From: Fidelibacterota bacterium
Lineage (GTDB): Bacteria > Verrucomicrobiota > Kiritimatiellia > JAIPIQ01
Length of the DNA: 32,592 nt
Direction of reading: 5' to 3'
Assembly (NCBI GenBank): GCA_021734645.1
Contig: JAIPIQ010000005.1
Location: 1-32,592 of the forward strand
Positions 1 through 7,400 of this stretch are shown here, piece by piece. The notes beneath the pieces are model-generated. The model was not told where the DNA came from. It did no database searches and worked only from the letters and a program-made list of their open reading frames with translations. Each line of letters starts with the position of its first letter. Within the stretch, counting starts at the first letter, position 1. The translations under genes and the position numbers were made by a program.

Positions 1-1
1 C

Positions 2-532
2 CCCAGTCTCGGCGTCGCTTCGCAACCGGCCGATCTCTTTGGCGACGAACGCATCCCCGCCGTGCATGTCACGCGCGTGACGCCCCGGGCGTCGGGACTC
101 GACCCGTGGATCACGGTGGCCGTCATCAACTGGGAGGACCATGAGCGCGTGCTCACGGTGCCCATCCCCCCGGAGGCCGGGGAACGCCTGCTGGTCTGGG
201 AGTTCTTCGAACAGCGCTTCGTCGGCCTGTTTCAGCGCGGGGATTCGCTGCCGGTCGCGGTCCCGGCCCATGGGACACGACTGCTGCGCATCGCCGCGTG
301 GGCCGGCCGGTCGCTTGCGCTGCTGGGCACGGACCGGCATTTTTCCATGGGCGGCGTCGAGCTCGCCGACTGGCGCGCGGGCGACAACACGGTCGCCGCC
401 CGCGTGTGCTCGCCCTGGCCCGGCGAATTCACGCTCTGGTTCGCGGCGCCGGGGCGGGACTCCGGCGCGCCGCAAATTATCGCGCGTCGCGTGCGCGACG
501 GCGATCTACTCAATGAAAGGAATGACAGATGA
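2..532 (+). CDS. C-terminal fragment of a probable glycoside hydrolase (alpha-galactosidase-like)
   Basis: The reading frame is open from the left edge to a TGA at 530-532, so only about the last 176 residues are present and the true start lies outside the window. The visible part looks like an all-beta C-terminal domain. It contains a stretch on the pattern WITVAVINWEDHERVLTVPIP, then VWEFFEQRFVGLF and HGTRLLRIAAW, followed by TDRHFSMGGVEL. This arrangement (own-cost sentence on conduct of the body, then a tail reporting 'cancelling' beta strands) is common at the end of GH36/GH31-type alpha-galactosidases, after the catalytic barrel. No catalytic residue is visible, so the enzyme class is inferred from this tail and from the sulfatase and hydrolase genes downstream. 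The stop codon overlaps the next start as ATGA, which suggests translational coupling to the prepilin-like gene. Confidence 0.55.
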   Translation, partial: PSLGVASQPADLFGDERIPAVHVTRVTPRASGLDPWITVAVINWEDHERVLTVPIPPEAGERLLVWEFFEQRFVGLFQRGDSLPVAVPAHGTRLLRIAAWAGRSLALLGTDRHFSMGGVELADWRAGDNTVAARVCSPWPGEFTLWFAAPGRDSGAPQIIARRVRDGDLLNERNDR

Positions 533-1320
533 AGACTCCCCAGTCCAACCGGCCGCCGATCATGACCGACGGTCACGCGGCGCACGCCCTGAACGGGACG
601 GATGGCGCCCGCGCCTTCACGCTCGTCGAATTGCTGGTGGTCATCGCGATCATCGGGTTGCTGATCTCCCTGCTGGCGCCGGCGCTCAAATCAGCACGGG
701 AGAGCGCGGAATCGGTCCGCTGCATGGCGGAACTACGCGAGATTGGCGTGGCCGCCCAGCATTTCGCCACCGACAAGGGCGGCTCGCTGCCTGGACGGTT
801 CTTCTACGCCGCCGATCCCGGCTATGCGGAAAAGTACAGCCTGACGCCCTACCTGGGCATCTCCCGCCCCACCAATGACCCGACCGTATTCACCTGCAAG
901 CAGATGTACGCCCGCTGGCCCAATTACCGAGGCTACGGCCGGACGCGCGCAATCAATTATTACGGCTACCGCTGGACCCAAAGCGATCCAACCAAGTCGG
1001 CGACGGATCCCAAGAACCAAAAGAACGCGCTGCCCCCCAACTTCTTCCACTCCATCAGGGCGCCTTCCCGGATGTTCTTCGTGGCCGACAGCGTCCACTT
1101 CGTGGCGTTCCCTGCGGCCGGCGCCGGCTACTATTACTACTCCGGTACCCGCCTGGTTGACTTCGCCCGCCAGACCGCCGACTACCCCGAGCGCTACCTT
1201 CACACGGGCCGGATCAATATCTGCTTCATGGACGCGCATGTCAGCGGCGTCACGGCCGCCGAGGTCCTGAAATTCGCGGAAAACAGCGACGATCCCTTCT
1301 GGCGGGGAGGGTACCAGTAA
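529..1320 (+). CDS. Prepilin-type N-terminal cleavage/methylation domain protein (GspG/H-like)
   Basis: The 263-aa product has a class III prepilin signal: a charged leader of about 33 residues, then AFTLVELLVVIAIIGLLISLL, with the conserved Glu five residues after the Phe and a hydrophobic helix. The residue before Phe is Ala rather than the commoner Gly. The rest is the soluble head, ending with an H-x9-D motif (HTGRINICFMDAHV), like the H-x9-DG proteins abundant in Lentisphaerota, Kiritimatiellota and Planctomycetota. The start is ATG 529, preceded by AAAGGA at 516-521 and overlapping the upstream TGA by 4 nt. No other secretion or pilus genes are nearby, so it is probably one of the many orphan pseudopilin-like exported proteins that accompany glycan-degradation genes in these phyla. 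Its substrate or partner is unknown. Confidence 0.85.
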   Translation: MKTPQSNRPPIMTDGHAAHALNGTDGARAFTLVELLVVIAIIGLLISLLAPALKSARESAESVRCMAELREIGVAAQHFATDKGGSLPGRFFYAADPGYAEKYSLTPYLGISRPTNDPTVFTCKQMYARWPNYRGYGRTRAINYYGYRWTQSDPTKSATDPKNQKNALPPNFFHSIRAPSRMFFVADSVHFVAFPAAGAGYYYYSGTRLVDFARQTADYPERYLHTGRINICFMDAHVSGVTAAEVLKFAENSDDPFWRGGYQ

Positions 1321-1506
1321 CTGGCAGCGCGGCGACCGAAGACGAGCCTGACACCCGGCGCCCGCGAACCCCTGCGGCGAGGGCACTTGCCCAAGGAGAA
1401 TATTTTTAAAAAAAACGCTTGACAAAATTGACGCAAAGGGTCAAAGTCGCGTTGAACAGTTAATCAGATGGGGCGAAACGGGCCTCACAGAGAAAGGAGC
1501 ACGAGG
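1321..1506 (+). other. Intergenic region with promoter and 5' leader of the PEP-CTERM gene
   Basis: This spacer holds a weak GGGCA/TGCCC inverted repeat at about 1381-1392 followed by an A/T run, possibly the end of the upstream transcript. It also holds an A/T tract, a TTGACA -35 box, and a leader ending in AGAAAGGAG at 1491-1499. No gene is seen in it. Confidence 0.6.
1403..1465 (+). promoter_or_regulatory. Promoter of the PEP-CTERM gene (shared module, copy 1)
   Basis: A T5/A-rich tract (1403-1415) is followed by TTGACA at 1419-1424, a 17-nt spacer and CAAAGT at 1442-1447 in the -10 position. ACAGTTAA lies at 1456-1463, near the expected transcription start. TTGAC (1428-1432) and GTCAA (1440-1444) form an inverted repeat around the -10 region and could be an operator. 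The same elements with the same spacing recur upstream of the first sulfatase. The -35 match is perfect; the -10 match is weak. Confidence 0.65.
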
Positions 1507-2574
1507 ATGAAGGCAGGGCGAATGGCGCGGATCGGGTTGGCGGGCATGTTGTTGTTGGGGCTGGGCGCGGGGCAGAGTCACGCCGACGATTACTGGTGGT
1601 CGGATCCGGGGGTCGCGAATGGCCGGGCGGGCGATGGCGTCTGGGACACGACCACTTTGAACTGGACGAGTGAAGGCACCACGACGGGGGCTGAGACGTT
1701 CTTCACCTGGCGTTCGGATCAGCGGGCGCGGTTCGAGGCCGGAACCGTGACGGTCACCCTCGGGGATGACATTGAATTCACGGATAATGGGTATATGACC
1801 ATCCGCACTTCCTGCACGATTACCAGTCCCAAGGACGTGGACGGCAATTATCTCTATTCCATGAACTTCAATACCGGCACACTCCGCGACATCAACGTGA
1901 TCAATCCCAGCAACGCTCAGATGGACGTTCCGCTTACTGGAGACGATCTGTACTTTTCGTTTCGTTATGGGTGTGATCTGACCGTCGCCGCGCCGATCTT
2001 TGGCGCCACAACGGCGCTGCGAACAGATATATTGAGCACAACAAGTGTCGGGGGCTGCGACTTGTACCTCACGGCGACCAACACCTATGGTGGGGCTGCG
2101 ACCATTGCAGGACGCGTAAACACGTCGGTGACCAACGAATTCCGTGTGGTCCTGAGTGGCTCTCTGGCCAACAGCAAAATCACGTTGGAAAACGCCGGGG
2201 TGCTGCAGGGGTTGGACGCGGACAACCGGGGCTTGCTGAACTTCAACATCGCCGGGGACACCGCAGACCGGATAGACATCTATACGGACAGCCGCTTGGA
2301 ACTGGCGGATCTGAATCTCAAGCTGAATCTGAGCGGTCTGCAGACGCAAACCGAGTACGTCCTGGCGGACTATTCCTTTGGCGGCCAGTACACGGGCACG
2401 GCGTTTGCCTCCGTCACGGGGCTGGATGAGGGCTGGTCCATCGAGTACGCAGGCACGGCGACCAATCCGGATGCCATCGTGCTGGTGATCCCGGAACCGG
2501 GGACCCTGGGGCTGCTGGCGTTGGGCGCGCTGGGCTTCTGGGGCTGGCGTCGGCGGTGGGTCGCGGGGGCGTGA
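1507..2574 (+). CDS. PEP-CTERM sorting domain protein with autotransporter-like beta strands
   Basis: The 355-aa exported protein starts at ATG 1507, 7 nt after the Shine-Dalgarno AAAGGAG (1493-1499); an in-frame ATG at 1468 lies in the leader and is rejected. Residues 1 to about 27 form a signal peptide (MKAGRMARIGLAGMLLLGLG, then GQSHA). The body begins with a WWSDP...WDTTTLNW stretch like the passenger beta-strand repeats of PEP-CTERM and autotransporter proteins, and continues as a low-complexity beta-rich protein. The last 31 residues are a PEP-CTERM signal: PEP, a hydrophobic helix and an Arg cluster (GWRRRW). Family knowledge predicts recognition and cleavage by an exosortase, with release to the cell envelope or exopolysaccharide. 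No exosortase is in the window. The role of the passenger is unknown. Confidence 0.85.
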   Translation: MKAGRMARIGLAGMLLLGLGAGQSHADDYWWSDPGVANGRAGDGVWDTTTLNWTSEGTTTGAETFFTWRSDQRARFEAGTVTVTLGDDIEFTDNGYMTIRTSCTITSPKDVDGNYLYSMNFNTGTLRDINVINPSNAQMDVPLTGDDLYFSFRYGCDLTVAAPIFGATTALRTDILSTTSVGGCDLYLTATNTYGGAATIAGRVNTSVTNEFRVVLSGSLANSKITLENAGVLQGLDADNRGLLNFNIAGDTADRIDIYTDSRLELADLNLKLNLSGLQTQTEYVLADYSFGGQYTGTAFASVTGLDEGWSIEYAGTATNPDAIVLVIPEPGTLGLLALGALGFWGWRRRWVAGA

Positions 2575-2903
2575 TTCGCGCTGTCCTTAAGAAGAACACC
2601 GAGAAGCTGAGGAACTGGCTCGTAGCAGAACAGGCTCCCATAACGCCTCAGACCGTTCAGTGACCCGGTGCGGGGTTTGCTGCCGGTCAAAGGGTGGGGG
2701 GGCGTTTCCAAATGGCCCCTATTAACCCGCGACGCATATGGAGTGCGCCGGCAGAACGCAGCGGCGACGGCGCTTTCCCCATTGCGGCCCGATACCGCAT
2801 GTGCGCCAGCGTACACCTCATAAATCGTCGGTTGTGACGGGTTGCAATATCTGGAATCCCCCGTGGAGGCGGGAGGACAAAAAGGCGCGAATTGCGCAGT
2901 CCA

Positions 2904-2970
2904 TTTTTTTAAAATGCCGCTTGACAAGTTTCGCGGGAGAGCGCAAGCTGCCGCTGGACAGTTAAACAGG
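2904..2970 (+). promoter_or_regulatory. Promoter of the sulfatase operon (shared module, copy 2)
   Basis: T7A4 tract at 2904-2914, TTGACA at 2921-2926, a 17-nt spacer, CAAGCT at 2944-2949 and ACAGTTAA at 2958-2965. ACAGTTAA starts exactly 37 nt after the first base of TTGACA, as in copy 1 (1419 and 1456). The bases just before TTGACA (CGC) and the CAG and G-run after ACAGTTAA also match copy 1. Conserved spacing supports a real regulated promoter rather than a chance TTGACA. Confidence 0.65.
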
Positions 2971-3015
2971 CAGGGGGGGGCTTGAGGCCCCGATTGGGAC
3001 AGGAGCATGAGACAG

Positions 3016-3042
3016 ATGAAAGCACGCAGGAAGCAGGAGTAG
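3016..3042 (+). other. Possible 8-codon leader ORF or remnant start (MKARRKQE)
   Basis: AGGAG at 3001-3005 is followed 10 nt later by ATG 3016 and a stop TAG at 3040-3042, two bases before the sulfatase ATG. An upstream in-frame ATG at 3007 would give 11 codons. ATG 3016 occupies the position equivalent to the start of the PEP-CTERM gene in the other copy of the promoter-leader module, and both begin MKA. It may be a translated leader or just a vestige of a duplicated gene start. Confidence 0.25.
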
Positions 3043-3044
3043 AG

Positions 3045-4484
3045 ATGATGCCCGCACGTCGCCCGAATGTTTTGATGATCCTGACGGATGATCATGCCGC
3101 GCACGCCTTGAGCTGCTACGGCAGCCGAATCAATACGACCCCCCACCTGGACCGGATCGCGGCGGGGGGGATGCGCTTCGACAACTGTTTCTGCACGAAT
3201 TCGATCTGCGCGCCGAGCCGGGCGTCCATCCTGACGGGCACGTATCCGCACGTGCATGGAGTGACGACTCTCTGTCCGCCTTTTGACAATCGGTTGGAGA
3301 CCTTTCCGAAGGTGCTGCAACGGCATGGTTACCGGACGGCGTTGTTTGGGAAGTGGCATCTGGGCGAGGGGCCGGAGCACCGGCCGACGGGTTTTGATGA
3401 CTGGGCGGTGCTGCCGGGGCAGGGGCGTTATTTCAATCCGATTTTTCTGGAGCCGGGGGCGGACGGGGAGGAGACGCGGGGGGTGAAGCGCGGGTACGTG
3501 ACGGACGTGATCACGGACCTGGCGCTGGACTGGCTGCGGGGGCGGGACGCGCAGCAGCCATTCTGTCTGCTGGTGCATCACAAGGCGCCGCACCGGCCCT
3601 GGCTGCCGGACGAGCGCCATGCGCACCTGTACCTGGACGAAACGGTGCCCGAGCCGGAGACGTTGCTGGACGACTACCGGAACCGGGGTGCGGCGGCGGC
3701 GGCGGCGCACATGCGGGTGGGCGTGCACATGACCATGCGCGATCTCAAGTGCGAGGTGCCGGTCGAGTTTCCCGAGGACGAGCTGCGGCGTTTTGCGTAT
3801 CAGCGTTATATCAAGGACTACCTGCGGGTGGTGGCCAGCGTGGACGACAATGTCGGCCGGCTGCTGGATTACCTGGATGAGGCGGGGTTGGCGGAAGACA
3901 CGGTGGTGGTCTACAGCTCGGACCAGGGGTTTTTCCTGGGCGACCACGGCTGGTACGACAAGCGCTTCATGTACGAGGAATCGCTGCGGATGCCGTTTCT
4001 GGTGCGCTATCCGCGCGAGGTGGCGGCGGGGACGGTCAACGGCGATATTGTCACGAACGTGGATTTTGCGCCGCTGTTCCTGGATTTGGCCGGGATCCCG
4101 GCGCCGGCCGGGATGCAGGGTCGGAGTTTCCGTCCGCTCCTGCGGGGCGAGACGCCAGCGGACTGGCCGCAAGCGATGTACTACCGGTACTGGGCGCACA
4201 ACACCCCGAGTCATCACGTCCATGCGCATTACGGCATCCGCACCCGGGCATTCAAACTGATCTATTATTACGGCGTCGGCAGCGATCTGCCCGATGCCAA
4301 CGGCGAGCCGACCCCGCCGGAGTGGGAATTGTTCGACTTGCGCACCGATCCGCGCGAGCTGAACAACGTCTACCACGACCCGGCCTATGCGGCGGTGGTG
4401 CGGGAGCTGACGGCCGCACTCGAGCGTTTGCAGCGGGAAGTGGGGGATACGCCGGTCGGCCCGTCCACGGGTGCCGGGACATGA
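3045..4484 (+). CDS. Type I (formylglycine) sulfatase
   Basis: The 479-aa product has the arylsulfatase fold signatures. Metal ligands DD are at 15-16. The formylglycine motif CAPSR has the modified Cys at 55 and Arg at 59, followed by ASILTG. The GKWH sulfate-binding motif is at 102-105 and the second metal pair DQ at 293-294, with Lys306. It hydrolyses a sulfate ester after maturation of Cys55 by a formylglycine-generating enzyme, which is not in the window. The overall pattern resembles SulfAtlas S1_11-like glycan sulfatases, but the substrate is not certain. The start is ATG 3045 (AGGAG at 3035-3039); a longer frame from 2982 runs through the leader. No clear signal peptide is seen. Its stop overlaps the next gene (ATGA at 4481-4484). 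Residues 216-221 are six Ala encoded by (GCG)6. Confidence 0.92.
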   Translation: MMPARRPNVLMILTDDHAAHALSCYGSRINTTPHLDRIAAGGMRFDNCFCTNSICAPSRASILTGTYPHVHGVTTLCPPFDNRLETFPKVLQRHGYRTALFGKWHLGEGPEHRPTGFDDWAVLPGQGRYFNPIFLEPGADGEETRGVKRGYVTDVITDLALDWLRGRDAQQPFCLLVHHKAPHRPWLPDERHAHLYLDETVPEPETLLDDYRNRGAAAAAAHMRVGVHMTMRDLKCEVPVEFPEDELRRFAYQRYIKDYLRVVASVDDNVGRLLDYLDEAGLAEDTVVVYSSDQGFFLGDHGWYDKRFMYEESLRMPFLVRYPREVAAGTVNGDIVTNVDFAPLFLDLAGIPAPAGMQGRSFRPLLRGETPADWPQAMYYRYWAHNTPSHHVHAHYGIRTRAFKLIYYYGVGSDLPDANGEPTPPEWELFDLRTDPRELNNVYHDPAYAAVVRELTAALERLQREVGDTPVGPSTGAGT

Positions 4485-7400
4485 AGCGGTTGTTCCGTGG
4501 AGTTGACAGGTCCCGGCGTGTGTGGGCGGGCCTGGCGCTGCTGGCGGGTCTGGCGGCGGATCCGTTGCGGGCCGTCGAGCTGCAGTATCCCCTGGCGGGC
4601 AATCTCGATCCGGGGCAGGGGACGATTGAGCTGTGGGTCCGGCCGGATGTGGATGCCCTCGAGGATCCCGGCCGGTTTTATGTACACTACCCGGTTTCAG
4701 TGCGGTGCGACGACGGTTCGGCATTGTCCCTGTTCTGGAGTCACAGCCTCGGGTATCGCGTCTCGGCCAGCCGGGCGGGCGAGGCGGTGCTCAATACGCC
4801 CGCGATGCGTCCGGTCGTACGCACCTGGGTGCGCGCCGGCACGACCGACGCCCTCGCGCCGGGCCGCTGGCATCACGTCGCAGTCACCTGGCAGGGCAAC
4901 GAACTGGCGATTTATTTCAACGGCGAGCGGGTGGCCTACACCGCCGCCAGCGCGCCCATGGTCCTGACCGATGCCGGCACGCTGCGCATCGGCACCGGCG
5001 AGAGCCGGATCGCGGTGGCGAATCTCGTCGTGTCGGGCATTGCGCGTTCGGCGGACGACCTGCGCGCGCGGCCGGCCGGTCCGGCGGTTGTGGACGAGCA
5101 TACGCTGCTACTGGACCGCTTCGCCACGGCCGAGGGGCTGGAAACCCAGGCCGAGATGATTGCCGGGTTCTCGGGCGAGACCGGCGGTCGGCTATCGGGC
5201 ACGGACTGGGTCAGCGTCGCGGGTCCTTTCGGTGGGCGGGCCTTGCAACTGTACCGCGAGCCTGGGGCGGCCGATGCGGCGCCCGAACCGCCGACGGCGG
5301 AGGCGGCGCCCGTCCGCCAGACGCCCGAAGCATTCGCGGGCCTCCGGCAGTTCGAGCAACCGCTGCTCGCGGTGCCGGCGAACTCCGCGGCAATTCGGCT
5401 GGATGGTGTGATCGAGGAGGACGAGTGGGCCGATGCCTCGCTCGTGAGCGGCTTTGTCCAGGCGGCCTTGTACAGCGAAACCGGCGGGCGGGATGTCTTT
5501 CTCATGCCCGGCGAGCACCGGATCTGGCTGAAGAGCGATGGGGCTTTTCTAAACGTCGGGTTCCAATTCGCCGGGCCGTTCCCGGACGACGCGGACCTTT
5601 TTGAATTGTGTTGGCTCGCGCCCGGCGGGGATAACCATGCCCTGACTGCCGACCGTTCGGGGCGCCTGCGCCACCGGGTTGTTTCCGCTGACAGTCGCGC
5701 GTCGGCCGCACCGGGCGCCGCCGAGGTGGGGGAATACCGCACGCAGGCGCTCGACGAAACCTGGAGTGGTGAGCTGCGCCTGGACCTGGCGCGCCTGGGA
5801 ATAGCGCCACCGCAGGCCGGCGAAAGCTGGCCGTTGGCGGTGGGGCGACGGAATCCGAAGACCGCGCGCAGCGGCTGGAGCTATCTCGGCGATGGGGAAC
5901 AGCGGCCCGAGACGTACGGCCGGATCGTCTTCACCGAGGGACTGGCGGTGCGGATTGAACGCCTGGGCGGCCTCGTCCGCAACCGGTTCGGCGCGGTCTT
6001 CGAGTGGGTGAACAAGGGTGAGCGCGCCCATACGCTCCGCCTCGAGACGGGCACCGGGCGGCTGGGGCAGGAAAGCCCGCACCGGTTGCGCCTGCCGGAC
6101 TTCCGCGCGGGCATGGCTTTCGAAGAAGAAACCCTGTTTATCGAGGACTACCGGCGCGGCGCGCAGGAAATCCCGCTGCCGCCGGGCAGCCGTGTGCGGA
6201 CGGTGGTCAGCCAGCCGATCCGTCCCGGCGTCGCCGGAATTTTCGAGTACGCGCTCGAAGCGGACGACCAGCGGCTGGCGGCCGGCACGGTGCTCTTCCG
6301 GAACCCGCGGGTATCCCTTTATCCGGTCGAGATCGCCAAGGCCCTGATCACCGAGGGGCAGGTCCGGGTCACGCTGCGGCGGGGGGCGCTGACCGGGGAA
6401 AAGGAAATCCGGCTGGTGCTTGAACAGGACGGCCGGGTGCTCGATGCGCAGACCCGGACGGTTGGCCCCGAAGACGTGGTTTTCACCCTGAACGTGGAAG
6501 CCTACGCGCCCGGTGACTATACGCTGGCCATCGCCGGCGCGCGGGGCGAGGAACGTGTGCCCCTGCGGTTGCCCGAACCACCGGTCTGGCTGGGGAATCC
6601 CCTGGGACTGGACCCCGCAACGGTGCCGCCGCCCTGGACCCCGCTCGAACTTTCCGACGATGGCCGGCGCGTGACCGCCGGCTTCAAGGCGCTGGATTTT
6701 GCGGGCGGCCTGCCGCTGCCTTCGGCCATCCGGGTCTTTGACCAGGCCCTGCTGGCGGCGCCGATCCGCCTGGTCGTGGATGACGCCGGCGGCCGTCGCG
6801 CGCTGAACGCCGGCGCCCTTGCCGTGCGCGAACAAGGCCCGGGCCGGGCGGTCTATACCAGCCAGGTCGCCGACCAGGCCACCCGCATCTCCGCGAAGGT
6901 CCAAGTCGAGTTCGACGGTTTTACCTGGGTCGAACTGGCGCTCGAACCGGCCGGGACCCTGCGGGAATTCACGCTCGAGATTCCCCTGCGGGCGGAGGTG
7001 GGCCGATTCTATACCAAGTTGTATGAGGGGCTCCCGCGGCCGGTTGGAAAGTATGCCTGGGAAGAGCGGGTCTGGGCGGGCGCAATTCCGGAGGAGGGGA
7101 TGCGCTTGGGATTCTGCGCCGCGGTGTGGGTCGGGGCGCCCGGCGGCGGCCTCGAGTGGCTCACCGAATCCAACCGCAACTGGCATAACCGGGAGCACGA
7201 AACGCACGCCATCGAAATCCTCCGGGAACCCGGCATCACGCTCCTGCGCATCCGGTTTGTGGATGTGCCGGTGGAGAGCGCCGAACCGCTCGAGTATGCC
7301 TTCGGCCTGACGCCCACCCCGATGCGCGACAACCGCACGGCCCTGAACTACTACCGGGATATCGCCGAGGTGGGCTGCGGCAAGTTTCATGCGAGCGGTG

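Larger units (their letters stand above)
2575..3044 (+). other. Intergenic region of about 470 bp, no convincing gene; promoter in 3' part
   Basis: The stretch to about 2900 has no supported gene: short open frames there (for example 2738-2965) lack a ribosome site and any recognisable protein features. No strong terminator is seen after the PEP-CTERM gene. The last 140 bases hold the second copy of the promoter-leader module and a G8 run at 2973-2980. Confidence 0.5.

Noticed and set aside
2738-2965. 75-codon open frame in the gap before the first sulfatase
   Set aside because: Runs through the promoter module, has no ribosome site and no recognisable protein character.
2973-2980. G8 run as a phase-variable tract in the sulfatase leader
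   Set aside because: A single run in the untranslated leader of GC-rich DNA; no evidence of length variation can be seen in one sequence.
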